From: an uncultured Collinsella sp.
GTDB lineage: Bacteria; Actinomycetota; Coriobacteriia; Coriobacteriales; Coriobacteriaceae
Assembly: GCA_905194675.1 (NCBI GenBank)
Contig: CAJJTG010000002.1
Coordinates: 1-64,000 of the forward strand
Direction: 5' to 3'
DNA: 64,000 nt
Shown here: piece by piece, positions 23,694-32,393 of the stretch
Layout: each line of letters starts with the position of its first letter
Numbering within the stretch: the first letter of the stretch is position 1
The notes under the pieces: model-generated
Databases searched by the model: none
Told to the model about the DNA's origin: nothing
What the model saw: the letters and a program-made list of their open reading frames with translations, nothing else
Translations under genes and position numbers: made by a program

Positions 23694-26411
23694 ATGGCAG
23701 CAACGGATATCGAGCGCGGACTCTCGACCGCCGAGGTCGAGGAGCGCATCGCCGCCGGTAAGATCAACCGCAACATGGAGCTCAAGACCAAGTCGGTCAA
23801 AGAGCTCATCATCGAGAACCTCTGCACGCTGTTCAATTTGATCAACGTGATCTTGGCGTTCCTGGTCATTTTGACCGGTTCGTTTAAGAATCTGACGTTC
23901 CTGTTCGTGGTGTTCCTCAATACTGCTATTGGCGTCATTCAATCCATGCGTTCCAAGAAGATGGTCGATAAGCTCACACTGCTGACCTCCAAGAAGGCCA
24001 TCGCGGTGCGCGACGGCGCCGAGGTGGAGCTCGACCTGGACCAGATCGTGCTCGATGACATCATCCGCTTGGGGCGCGGCGACCAGATCCCCGCTGACGC
24101 CGTGGTGGTTTCGGGCGAGGCGCTCGTGAATGAGAGCCTGCTGACGGGCGAGAGCGATCTTATTAAGAAACAGCCCGGTTCCGAGCTCATGAGCGGCAGC
24201 TTTATCGACTCGGGCCTGCTGCGCGCCCGCGTGATCCATGTCGGCGCCGACAACTACGTAGCCAAAATTAATAACGAGGCCAAGTACGTCAAAAAGGTCA
24301 ATTCCGAGATCATGAACGCGCTTAACGCCATCGTGCGGTTTGCGAGCATCATCATGATCCCGCTCGGTTTGGCGTTGTTTTCCTCGAGTGTGAGCGAGCT
24401 GTGGGATGCCGCGGGAACCCCGGGCGATAGCGCGCTTTCGTGGTGCTTCTCCGAGCTGCTGGCCGGCCGCGTGCCCTCGTCGGCGCTGCTGTCCACGGTG
24501 GGCGCCCTGCTGGGCATGATCCCGCAAGGCCTGGTGCTGCTGACCTCGTCGGTGCTCGCCATCGCCACGGTGCGCCTGGCCCGCCGCAAGGTGCTGGCGC
24601 AGCAGCTCTACTGCATCGAGACGCTCGCGCGCGTCGACGTGCTGTGCCTGGACAAGACGGGCACCATCACGTCGGGTCGCATGGAGGTCGAGGGCACGTA
24701 TCCGCTGCCGGTCGAGGGTATGGGTGCGGGGGAGAGCGACGCCGCCGTCCCCGTCGATACCACGGTGCTCGATTTTGCGCTGGCTAACGTGGCGCGTGCG
24801 ACTTCGGCCGATGCCAACGAGACCTGCCAGGCGCTGCTCAACTATTACGCCGATCGCCCGGTCGAGGTGTCTGAGCCGCTGTCGGTCATTCCGTTCTCGT
24901 CCTCCAAAAAGTGGAGTGGCGCTTCGTTTGCGCAGGGCTCCTATGTGATGGGCGCTGCGCAGTTTGTGCTTTCGGAGCGTGCGTTTTCGCAGGTCGAGAA
25001 CCGTGTCGCCGAGCTTGCCGATACCTGCCGCGTGCTCGTGGTGGCGCGCGTGGATGGCTTTACGCCCGATGGCGATATGGTGGGCGAGGCCGAGCCCGTG
25101 GGCTTTGTGACCATACGCGACGAGATCCGTACCTCGGCGGCCGAGACCATCGGCTACTTTAACGAGCAGGGCGTGACCCTCAACGTGATCAGTGGCGACG
25201 ACCCGCGTACGGTGTCGTCGATCGCGCGCGTGGTGGGCGTGCCGGGGGCGGACGCTTATGTGGACGCCACGACGCTCGATACGCCGGCCAAGCTCGATGC
25301 CGCAGTGGACCGCTACCATGTCTTTGGTCGTGTGACCCCGCAGCAGAAGCGCGAGCTCGTGCAGGCGCTCAAGCGCCGCGAGCACACCGTGGCCATGACG
25401 GGCGACGGCGTCAACGACGTGCTGGCGCTCAAGGAGGCCGACTGCTCCGTGGCCATGGCGGCCGGCTCCGATGCCGCGCGTAACGTGGCCGAGATCGTGC
25501 TCGTCGACAACGACTTTGCCTCGATGCCCGCCGTGGTGGCCGAGGGCCGTCGCTCCATCAACAACCTGCAACGTTCGGCCTCGCTGTTCCTGACCAAAAC
25601 GCTGTTCTCGATGGGCTTGGCGGCGCTGTGCATCGCGCTGCCGCCGTACCCCTTCGAGCCCATCCAGATGACGCTCATTAACTTCTTCTGTATTGGCGCG
25701 CCGGGCTTTGTGTTGGGCCTGGAGCCCAACAATGCTCGCGTGAAGGGATCGTTCCTGACGAACGTGCTCAAGCGGGCACTGCCGGCGTCGATTGCGGTCA
25801 TTTTGGCTGCAGCGCTCGATATCTTTGTGGCGCGGGTGTTTGGCTTTAGCCAGCTCACGCTGTCTACGATGTGCCTGCTTACGTCGTGCGCGGCGAGCGT
25901 CAGCCTGATCTGGCGCATCTCGCAGCCTCTCACGCCCTTACGTGTGGTGCTCTTTGTGTTTGTAGTCGCCGGCATCCTGGTGGGCGTTATCGGATTCCCG
26001 GAGCTGCTGTCTATTGCCAACCTGACAATGGGCCAGATGGTTATCTTGGCTGCCGTCGTGGTCTTTACCTGCTCGGTGTTTTTTAAGCTCGCCACGATGA
26101 TGGATTCGCTCAAGCCGCGTCGTCGTCATGCCGCAACTGGTTTTGGCCGCGGTGTTCGCGTCCGCCTGGGTCGCGGTGGCGGCAAGGTGAGCTCGACGGG
26201 TTCGACGGCGGAGCGTTTTGCCAAGCGCGTCGCCGCCGACATGGCGCAGCGCCGCGAAGCTCGCACCGTTCGTGAGGCCGAGGCCCGCGCACTCGAGGGC
26301 GTGGCCCAGGCCCAGCCCAAGAAAAAGAAGCCCACGGGCGCCAAGCGCTCCCGCGTAACCAAGTCCGCCCAAGGCATCAAAGTTTCGATGCCAAGCAAAA
26401 AGAAGAAGTAG
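23694..26411 (+). CDS. P-type cation ATPase, CtpE-like, with basic C-terminal tail
   Basis: This transporter of about 905 residues has TGES in the actuator domain (151-154), IPQGL in the membrane core (276-280, where many pumps have PEGL), the phosphorylated DKTGT (320-324) and TGDGVNDV with the hinge aspartates. After the first pair of helices and the usual three-domain head come about six C-terminal helices. Similarity to mycobacterial CtpE suggests calcium or another divalent cation, but the ion is not provable from sequence. The last 90 residues form a hydrophilic tail rich in Arg, Lys and Ala, ending in KKKK, beyond the normal family end. ATG at 23694 is preferred; ATG 23682 is also possible. 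Confidence 0.85.
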   Translation: MAATDIERGLSTAEVEERIAAGKINRNMELKTKSVKELIIENLCTLFNLINVILAFLVILTGSFKNLTFLFVVFLNTAIGVIQSMRSKKMVDKLTLLTSKKAIAVRDGAEVELDLDQIVLDDIIRLGRGDQIPADAVVVSGEALVNESLLTGESDLIKKQPGSELMSGSFIDSGLLRARVIHVGADNYVAKINNEAKYVKKVNSEIMNALNAIVRFASIIMIPLGLALFSSSVSELWDAAGTPGDSALSWCFSELLAGRVPSSALLSTVGALLGMIPQGLVLLTSSVLAIATVRLARRKVLAQQLYCIETLARVDVLCLDKTGTITSGRMEVEGTYPLPVEGMGAGESDAAVPVDTTVLDFALANVARATSADANETCQALLNYYADRPVEVSEPLSVIPFSSSKKWSGASFAQGSYVMGAAQFVLSERAFSQVENRVAELADTCRVLVVARVDGFTPDGDMVGEAEPVGFVTIRDEIRTSAAETIGYFNEQGVTLNVISGDDPRTVSSIARVVGVPGADAYVDATTLDTPAKLDAAVDRYHVFGRVTPQQKRELVQALKRREHTVAMTGDGVNDVLALKEADCSVAMAAGSDAARNVAEIVLVDNDFASMPAVVAEGRRSINNLQRSASLFLTKTLFSMGLAALCIALPPYPFEPIQMTLINFFCIGAPGFVLGLEPNNARVKGSFLTNVLKRALPASIAVILAAALDIFVARVFGFSQLTLSTMCLLTSCAASVSLIWRISQPLTPLRVVLFVFVVAGILVGVIGFPELLSIANLTMGQMVILAAVVVFTCSVFFKLATMMDSLKPRRRHAATGFGRGVRVRLGRGGGKVSSTGSTAERFAKRVAADMAQRREARTVREAEARALEGVAQAQPKKKKPTGAKRSRVTKSAQGIKVSMPSKKKK

Positions 26412-26514
26412 CTACGCGCCCTGGCGATGTTGAATTGGTGCCTTGCTCCTGTGGGGCCGTGGCGATGTTATGCTCTAACCTCGATTGTTTGAATTGCTTC
26501 GAAAAGAGGATGCC

Positions 26515-27657
26515 GTGATCTGCCCGCATTGCCTTAAGACTATCGAGGACGGCGCCTCGTTCTGCCCCTACTGCAACGCCTATGTGGGTCCGGGCGATGG
26601 TCCCGAGCACCCCGAGTTTGTGTTCTGTGAGGGCTGCGGTGCCCGTCTTTCTCCGCATGATCGTACGTGCCCCAAATGTGGACGCCCCGCTCCGGGTATC
26701 CTCTCCGAGGACGCGGCAGCATCCGACCTGGCAGCGGGCCGCACGGCGGGCTTTCCGCGCCTAACGCAAGAGCAGATCGATACCGAGGTGCCGCATGCGC
26801 CGGCCTCTGCCGCTGCGGTGCTTTCGGACGCCGCCGACCCCAATGAGACCTGCGTGCTGCCGGCTTTCGATAAGGATTTCGGTATCCCCAAGGTCGATAT
26901 TCCCACGCCCGTTTCCCTGCATGACGATGCTCAAAAACCCAAGCGCAAGGTGCACCCCGACGAGGACGCCTATCACAAGCATAAGCGTCATATCCCCAAG
27001 CCGCTCGTCGTCATCGCGGTCCTTGCCGTCGTTTGCGGCGGTGCCTATTGGTTCGTGACGACCGATCCCATGGGTGTCATGCCCGGCTTCTACGACCAGT
27101 TTGGCCAAGCTGCACAGACCACCTTCCCCACGCGCCAAAAGGGCGAGGCCACTGAGGACGATACCAAGCAGGACGATTCTGCGGAGGTGGTCCAGGAAGA
27201 AACCGTGCTCACCGATGATCAGCTCTATACCAGGCTCGACGGTCTGTATCAGACCATCGTGTCCTATGCTGACGAGGACCAGATCGGCGAGGTCATCGAT
27301 TCCTTTAACAACGGTTATCTCCGAACGCCGCTGTCCACCCGTCAGGAGCTGTCGCAGAGTGCCTACGCCCTGCGCGACCAGATCAAAAAGACGCAAGATG
27401 AGCTTAACAACCTGAAAGTACAGGACGATACGGTCTATGCGGATGACATCGCCCACTTAAAGCAGCTTGCCGAGTGGATGTATGAGCGCGTCGACGTGAT
27501 CTGCCAGAGCTGGGATATCTCGCTGGCCATTCCCGATGGCGAGTCGATGAGTTCCCACCAAAGCGAGATCCTGGCGCCCATCGCGCAGGGCGGCAACAGC
27601 GCGCTGAACCAGTACGATGCCAATGTGGGTTCCTGGAAGCCGCAGCAGCGTTCCTAA
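26515..27657 (+). CDS. membrane protein with N-terminal double zinc ribbon
   Basis: This 380-residue protein starts directly with two zinc-ribbon knuckle pairs: Cys 3/6 and 17/20 (CPHC, CPYC) and Cys 38/41 and 52/55 (CEGC, CPKC). A low-complexity region to 160 follows, then one transmembrane segment (163-181), then an extracytoplasmic part with predicted helices to the end. The ribbons are cytosolic and the C-terminal half outside. Function is unknown; such proteins in Coriobacteriia sit in the envelope and may sense or scaffold. GTG at 26515 has AAGAGG close upstream; an in-frame TTG at 26485 lacks one. Confidence 0.6.
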   Translation: MICPHCLKTIEDGASFCPYCNAYVGPGDGPEHPEFVFCEGCGARLSPHDRTCPKCGRPAPGILSEDAAASDLAAGRTAGFPRLTQEQIDTEVPHAPASAAAVLSDAADPNETCVLPAFDKDFGIPKVDIPTPVSLHDDAQKPKRKVHPDEDAYHKHKRHIPKPLVVIAVLAVVCGGAYWFVTTDPMGVMPGFYDQFGQAAQTTFPTRQKGEATEDDTKQDDSAEVVQEETVLTDDQLYTRLDGLYQTIVSYADEDQIGEVIDSFNNGYLRTPLSTRQELSQSAYALRDQIKKTQDELNNLKVQDDTVYADDIAHLKQLAEWMYERVDVICQSWDISLAIPDGESMSSHQSEILAPIAQGGNSALNQYDANVGSWKPQQRS

Positions 27658-27695
27658 AATTAGTTCGCCATAGTCGGCATAACCTACGTGCGCAA

Positions 27696-27725
27696 TTGAT
27701 GTAAACCCGTGCTTATTGCTACAAT
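27696..27725 (+). promoter_or_regulatory. promoter of the cyclophilin gene
   Basis: TTGATG (27696-27701) and TACAAT (27720-27725) are 18 bases apart and lie 40 bases before the ATG. Confidence 0.65.
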
Positions 27726-27764
27726 TCGTACAAATATGCTTTAAACGCACGAGGAGGGAACCAC

Positions 27765-28307
27765 ATGTTTGGTTTTAAGAAAGAGCTCTACACGCCCGAG
27801 TATCAGCTTGTCGGCGACGAGTGCGCCGTAATCGAGACGTCGAAGGGTACCATCAAGGTCAAGTTTGACGGCGAGGGCGCTCCCATTCATGTCGCGAACT
27901 TCTGCGAGCTTTCCACGATGGGCTTCTATGATGGCCTTAAGTTCCATCGCTATGTGCCCGGTTTTGTTATCCAGGGCGGCGACCCCAATACCCGCGACAT
28001 GTCCGGCGCCGACGTCGCTGCCGGTCTTGAGGGCCCCGACGGTATGCCCGGTACCGGTGGCCCCGGCTACTGCATCAAGGGCGAGTTTGCCACCAATCCG
28101 CGCAACAGCCATGTCGATGGCGCCCTTGCCATGGCACGCTCCATGGACCCCGATTCCGCGGGTTCGCAGTTCTACTTCTGCCTGGGTGCCCAGCATAACC
28201 TCGATTCCGGTTACACCGTCTTTGGTACCACGGTCGAGGGTCTCGATGTGATTTCGCAGCTGCGTGCCGGCGACGAGATCGTCCATGTCGAGATCGTTCA
28301 CGAGTAA
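27765..28307 (+). CDS. peptidyl-prolyl cis-trans isomerase, cyclophilin type
   Basis: This 180-residue cyclophilin has FHRYVPGFVIQGGDP with the catalytic Arg, then GPGYCIKGEF, GALAMARSMDPDSAGSQFYFCLG and TVFGTTVEGLDVI. It lacks a signal peptide, so it is expected in the cytosol, catalysing proline isomerisation in protein folding. About 25 residues precede the core domain. GAGGAGG precedes the ATG. A TPR membrane protein gene follows after 11 bases, probably in the same transcript. Confidence 0.93.
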   Translation: MFGFKKELYTPEYQLVGDECAVIETSKGTIKVKFDGEGAPIHVANFCELSTMGFYDGLKFHRYVPGFVIQGGDPNTRDMSGADVAAGLEGPDGMPGTGGPGYCIKGEFATNPRNSHVDGALAMARSMDPDSAGSQFYFCLGAQHNLDSGYTVFGTTVEGLDVISQLRAGDEIVHVEIVHE

Positions 28308-28318
28308 AGGGGACTTCC

Positions 28319-29623
28319 TTGAATAGCCAGCTGATCCAACAGGGCCGCGCCGCTTACCGCGCGGGTGATTTTTCTGCTGCAGCCCAGATGCTTGGGGCGG
28401 CAAAGACTCCCGATGAGATTATGGGCGAGGCCGATCACCTTCGTGGCAACGCCTTGATGCACCTGGGCATGTATGCCGAGGCCGCCGAGGCCTATGCCGC
28501 CGCCCTCAACGACGGTACCTACGGCAAGCGCGGCGCGCTGCTCACCAACCGCGGCAAGGCGCTCGCCGCCGTGGGCGACTACACGACGGCCGCTCAGGCT
28601 TTCTCTGCCGCTACGCAGGATGCTTCCTATGCCACGCCGTTCAAGGCCTATCTGGGCCTGGGCAATGCGCTGTTCCAGTCGGGCGACTATGCCAACGCGG
28701 GAACCGCCTTCCGTCAGGCTGCCATCGACGGCGCCAATCCGGCTCCTGCCGCCGCACTCGGCGAGCTCGGTCGTTGCTTCATTAAGCTCGGCCGTCCGGC
28801 GGATGCCGTGGAGACCTACCGCACGGCTATCGACTTTGCCGGCCCCCGCGACGACACGCGTGCGCTCAACGCCGGCATGGGTCAGGCGCTTTCTGCCGCC
28901 GGCCGTCCCTCCGACGCACTCGACGCCTTTAACGCCGCTACTGCCGATGGCATCTACCAGCTCACCTCCGAGCAGGCCGATGAGCTTGCCCGCGTGCAGG
29001 ATTCGCTTGCCGCGCTGTCTGCCCAGACGGCTATGGCCACGGCTCCGGCGCCCGCGATGGACGCTCCTGCCGTCGATCCGCTCGATCCTACGGGCGCGAC
29101 CGGTCAGTTTATGCCTGATCCCTCGGACACCGGCTTCTTTACGCTGTCCGAGTCCGAGATGGTCCAGCAGGACCGTCAGGATCGCAAGCAGGCCAAGGTC
29201 CGTCGTCGCCATCGCCATACGGGTCTCAAAGTCTTCATCGTGCTGCTTCTGCTCATTTTGATCGCCGCGGGCGGTCTGGGCTTTGCCTACACGCGCGGCT
29301 TTGGCTTCCCGTCTCAGGAGTCTGTCGTTACCGATCTGTTCCAGGCTGCCGGCGACGGTGACGCCGCAAAGGCCGAGTCTTGCCTGGCCTCGAGCCTGTC
29401 CGAGGACGCTAAGTCGATGATCATCTCCTCGATTCCGCAGGGTGCCACCGTGTCCGTCGAGGGCATGGATCAGTCCATGACCGAGACGACCGCCAAGGTG
29501 AAGGCATCGCTGTCCAAGGGCGGCGAGCAGGAGTACACCGTCAAATTCGTGCGCTCCGACAACCATATCGGCTGGGCCGTTTCTTCGCTCGATATGGATT
29601 TCTCGGCTGCTGACAACCAGTAG
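28319..29623 (+). CDS. TPR-repeat membrane protein
   Basis: Residues 1-235 hold about five to six tetratricopeptide-like helical pairs (for instance AAYRAGDFSAAAQ and LGLGNALFQSGDYANAGTAF). A Pro/Ala/Asp-rich linker comes next, then a basic stretch, one transmembrane segment (303-324) and an extracytoplasmic C-terminal domain of about 100 residues resembling DUF4878/NTF2-like folds. The TPR part is therefore inside the cell. It likely serves as a protein-interaction scaffold at the membrane; no enzyme motif is seen. The start is TTG at 28319 with AAAGGGG 6 bases upstream. It lies between the cyclophilin gene and mreB. Confidence 0.6.
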   Translation: MNSQLIQQGRAAYRAGDFSAAAQMLGAAKTPDEIMGEADHLRGNALMHLGMYAEAAEAYAAALNDGTYGKRGALLTNRGKALAAVGDYTTAAQAFSAATQDASYATPFKAYLGLGNALFQSGDYANAGTAFRQAAIDGANPAPAAALGELGRCFIKLGRPADAVETYRTAIDFAGPRDDTRALNAGMGQALSAAGRPSDALDAFNAATADGIYQLTSEQADELARVQDSLAALSAQTAMATAPAPAMDAPAVDPLDPTGATGQFMPDPSDTGFFTLSESEMVQQDRQDRKQAKVRRRHRHTGLKVFIVLLLLILIAAGGLGFAYTRGFGFPSQESVVTDLFQAAGDGDAAKAESCLASSLSEDAKSMIISSIPQGATVSVEGMDQSMTETTAKVKASLSKGGEQEYTVKFVRSDNHIGWAVSSLDMDFSAADNQ

Positions 29624-29645
29624 TGACCTTATGGGATTTAGCTTT

Positions 29646-29680
29646 GCCCGGCGCTTCACCGCAAGTGAGGTGCCGGGCTT
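29646..29680 (+). terminator. hairpin before mreB
   Basis: GCCCGGC (29646-29652) pairs with GCCGGGC (29672-29678), with further pairing inside (CTTCAC/GTGAG). The T tail is only TT, so termination may be partial. Confidence 0.5.
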
Positions 29681-29738
29681 GCGCTAGTATGATGAGCTAG
29701 TAGTTTTCCAGCAATCATCCAACACATCAGGAGTTGCG

Positions 29739-30782
29739 TTGTTTTCTTTGATGGATATGTTCTTCGGTAGCTATGCGGGCGATCTTGCCATCGACCTCGG
29801 CACCGCAAATACGCTTGTCTCCGTGCGCGGCAAGGGCATCGTTATTCGCGAGCCCTCTGTTGTTGCCATCGACAAGAACGACGAGCGCATCCTGGCGGTC
29901 GGTATCGAGGCAAAGCGCATGCTCGGCCGTACGCCCGGCAACATCGTGGCCGTTCGTCCCCTGAAGGACGGCGTCATCGCCGACTTCGATGTTACCGAGG
30001 CCATGCTTCGCTACTTTATCGACAAGGCGTCCGAGAAGCGCTATCCGTGGACTCCGCGTCCGCGTGTTGTCGTCTGCGTTCCCTCCGGTGTCACGTCGGT
30101 CGAGAAGCGCGCTGTCTTTGAGGCCACGATCCAGGCCGGCGCCCGCCAGGCCTATCTGATCGAAGAGCCTATGGCAGCTGCTATCGGCGCCGACCTGCCC
30201 GTCGAGGAACCCACCGGCTCCATGGTCATCGACATCGGCGGCGGTACCACCGAGGTTGCCGTTATCGCTATGGGCGGCATTGTCGTTTCGCAGTCCATTC
30301 GTATTGCCGGTGACGAGTTCGATCAGGCCATCCTCACGCACGTTCGCGATGCCTACAACCTGGCCATCGGCGAGCGTACGGCAGAGGACATCAAGATCAA
30401 GGTCGGCTCCGCCGTGCCGCTCAAGGATGAGCTCGACGTCGAGGTCAACGGCCGCGACGTGATCACCGGTCTGCCCAAGACCGTGCGCATCGAGAGCGAG
30501 GAGATTCGTCGCGCACTCAACAAGCCGCTCGACGAGATGGCCAAGGCCGTCAAGGACGCACTCGACGCTACGCCTCCCGATCTTGCCTCGGACCTTATGT
30601 ACTACGGCATTTTGCTGACCGGTGGCGGCGCGCTGCTGCGCGGTCTCGACGTGCGCCTGCGCGATGAGACCGGTGTTTCGGTCAACGTCAGCCCCACGGC
30701 GCTCGATAACGTCGTTAACGGCTGTGCCCGCGTGCTCGAGGCCAATGCGTTTGATGGCGGCTTCGTCCAGACCAATGCTTAA
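29739..30782 (+). CDS. mreB: rod-shape determining protein MreB
   Basis: This 347-residue bacterial actin has the ATP-binding phosphate loops AIDLGTANT and DIGGGTTEVAV, VPSGVTSVEKRAV, and the C-terminal ILLTGGGALLRGL. It polymerises under the membrane and guides lateral cell wall synthesis with MreC, MreD, PBP2 and RodA, all encoded next. TTG at 29739 is chosen because AGGAG lies 5 bases before it and it supplies the amphipathic MFSLMDMFF membrane-binding N-terminus; an ATG at 29751 is possible but too far from the ribosome site. Coriobacteriia are mostly rod-shaped, unlike many actinobacteria that lost mreB. Confidence 0.97.
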   Translation: MFSLMDMFFGSYAGDLAIDLGTANTLVSVRGKGIVIREPSVVAIDKNDERILAVGIEAKRMLGRTPGNIVAVRPLKDGVIADFDVTEAMLRYFIDKASEKRYPWTPRPRVVVCVPSGVTSVEKRAVFEATIQAGARQAYLIEEPMAAAIGADLPVEEPTGSMVIDIGGGTTEVAVIAMGGIVVSQSIRIAGDEFDQAILTHVRDAYNLAIGERTAEDIKIKVGSAVPLKDELDVEVNGRDVITGLPKTVRIESEEIRRALNKPLDEMAKAVKDALDATPPDLASDLMYYGILLTGGGALLRGLDVRLRDETGVSVNVSPTALDNVVNGCARVLEANAFDGGFVQTNA

Positions 30783-30803
30783 TTTCCAAAAGGTGGATTC
30801 CAT

Positions 30804-31802
30804 TTGGCACGATCTTCGGGTTTCTCCACAAATCTGAATACCAAGCGACAATCAACGGGTATGCGCCCGTTGATTGTTTTCAGCCTGATTTCGGTGTTGC
30901 TGCTCACGTTTTACATCCGCGAGGGCGAGGCAGGACCGATTCATGCCGTGCGCTCGGGCGTGACGACGATTACCTCGCCGGTGCGCTTTGTGGGCTCGGC
31001 TGTGGCGGCTCCCTTCAATGCGATCGGTAACGTGTTCTCTAACCTTACGGCGTCGCAGGACACGCTTGACGAGCTTAAGAAGCAAAACGAGGAACTGACC
31101 TCTAAGGTTGCCGAGCTCTCCGAGGCTCAAAAGACCGCCGAGCGACTGGAGGGGCTGGTCGGCCTGCAGTCGACCTACAACCTCAAATCAACCGCAGCTC
31201 GTATCGTCGGCGCTTCGGGCGATGCCTGGACCTCGACCGTCACCATCGATAAGGGTTCTGCCGACGGTCTTACCATCAACATGCCTGTGACGAGTTCTGC
31301 CGGTGTCATAGGCCAGATTATCGAGGTCTCGGCCAAGACGTCCACCGTGCGCCTGATTGGCGACGAGAACTCGGGCGTGTCCGCTATGGTGCAGGACACG
31401 CGCGCCCAGGGCATGCTGCAGGGTCAGGCTGACGGCACGCTGCGTCTTGAGTACGTGAGCGTCGACTCCGATGTTAAGGTTGGCGACATCATCGTGACCT
31501 CGGGCATTGGCGGTGTGTTCCCCAAGGGTCTACCGCTCGGCACTGTCTCGTCGGTTGAAAAATCGGCAAACGACGTGTACTACACCATTGTGGTACGCGC
31601 CCAGACGACGGCCGAGAACAACGAGGAAGTGCTGGTCATCACCTCGCTGACCGACGAACAGTCGGCCTCGGATGAGGACGTGAGCACCGCTAATAGCACG
31701 CCGCAGGGAACGTCGCGCGATGCTGCGACCAAGACGAAGGACGAGAGCTCGGATGACGGTTCCGACACGTCCGAGACGACCGATTCCGGCTCGAGCGAAT
31801 AG
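30804..31802 (+). CDS. mreC: rod-shape determining protein MreC
   Basis: This 332-residue membrane-anchored protein has one N-terminal helix (about 20-40), a coiled coil (LDELKKQNEELTSKVAELSE, about 90-115) and two beta-barrel domains with GSADGLTINMPV and LIGDENSGVSAM, as in MreC. The last 50 residues are a Ser/Thr/Asp-rich tail of low complexity. It links MreB to PBP2 and RodA on the outer face. The start is TTG with AAGGTGG upstream. Confidence 0.95.
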   Translation: MARSSGFSTNLNTKRQSTGMRPLIVFSLISVLLLTFYIREGEAGPIHAVRSGVTTITSPVRFVGSAVAAPFNAIGNVFSNLTASQDTLDELKKQNEELTSKVAELSEAQKTAERLEGLVGLQSTYNLKSTAARIVGASGDAWTSTVTIDKGSADGLTINMPVTSSAGVIGQIIEVSAKTSTVRLIGDENSGVSAMVQDTRAQGMLQGQADGTLRLEYVSVDSDVKVGDIIVTSGIGGVFPKGLPLGTVSSVEKSANDVYYTIVVRAQTTAENNEEVLVITSLTDEQSASDEDVSTANSTPQGTSRDAATKTKDESSDDGSDTSETTDSGSSE

Positions 31803-31813
31803 GGGGCATGTCC

Positions 31814-32380
31814 ATGGATCTACACGAGCAGGGGATGAGCTCCCGCACGTTTGTAATCGCCGCCATCGTGTGCGTGCTGCTGCAGGCAGGCCTGGCACCG
31901 CAGATCTCCATTGCGGGCGGTCGCGTCAACTTCATGATTATCCTGGTGTGCCTAAGCGTGTTCTCGGGCGACCCGACCCGTGCCGTCGTGTGCGGTTTTT
32001 GCAGCGGCTTGTTTTATGACCTGTCCGCTGCCGTGCCGGTGGGAGTTATGTCGCTCCTGCTGACCGTGGGTTCTTTTGCCCTGGTGCACAGCGCTGCCGG
32101 TCAAACGAGCGGTACCCCGAGTGCGCGCGGCATCACGGTGGGCGCCTTTGCGCTCGTCATTAATGTGATCTACAGCATCATCTTGCTGTTTATGGGTATG
32201 GAGACGAGCTTTGTCGTGGCGATCTTCGGCCATGCGCTGCCGTCTTCGATCCTGACGGGTCTGGTTGCCATTCCGTTTTTGATGTCCGGCGTCGTGCCGC
32301 AGTCCGGTTATGGATTCTCCGCACGTGGCGGACGCCAGACGGGCATGCGCTTTAAGCCCAAGACCCGTAAGCTCAAATAG
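31814..32380 (+). CDS. mreD: rod-shape determining protein MreD
   Basis: This 188-residue polytopic protein has about five membrane segments, with the FMIILVCLSVFSGDPTRAVVCGFCSGLFYDL region characteristic of MreD. ATG at 31814 is 7 bases from AGGGGG, whereas the earlier ATG at 31808 is only one base from it. It is part of the elongasome and sits between mreC and mrdA at short spacing. Confidence 0.93.
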   Translation: MDLHEQGMSSRTFVIAAIVCVLLQAGLAPQISIAGGRVNFMIILVCLSVFSGDPTRAVVCGFCSGLFYDLSAAVPVGVMSLLLTVGSFALVHSAAGQTSGTPSARGITVGAFALVINVIYSIILLFMGMETSFVVAIFGHALPSSILTGLVAIPFLMSGVVPQSGYGFSARGGRQTGMRFKPKTRKLK

Positions 32381-32393
32381 GGGAGGCCCGTAG

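Noticed and set aside
21312..25571. Long frames antisense to the aro genes (plus strand) and to the P-type ATPase (minus strand)
   Set aside because: Same reason: repetitive composition, no domains, no ribosome binding sites, and full overlap with well-supported genes.
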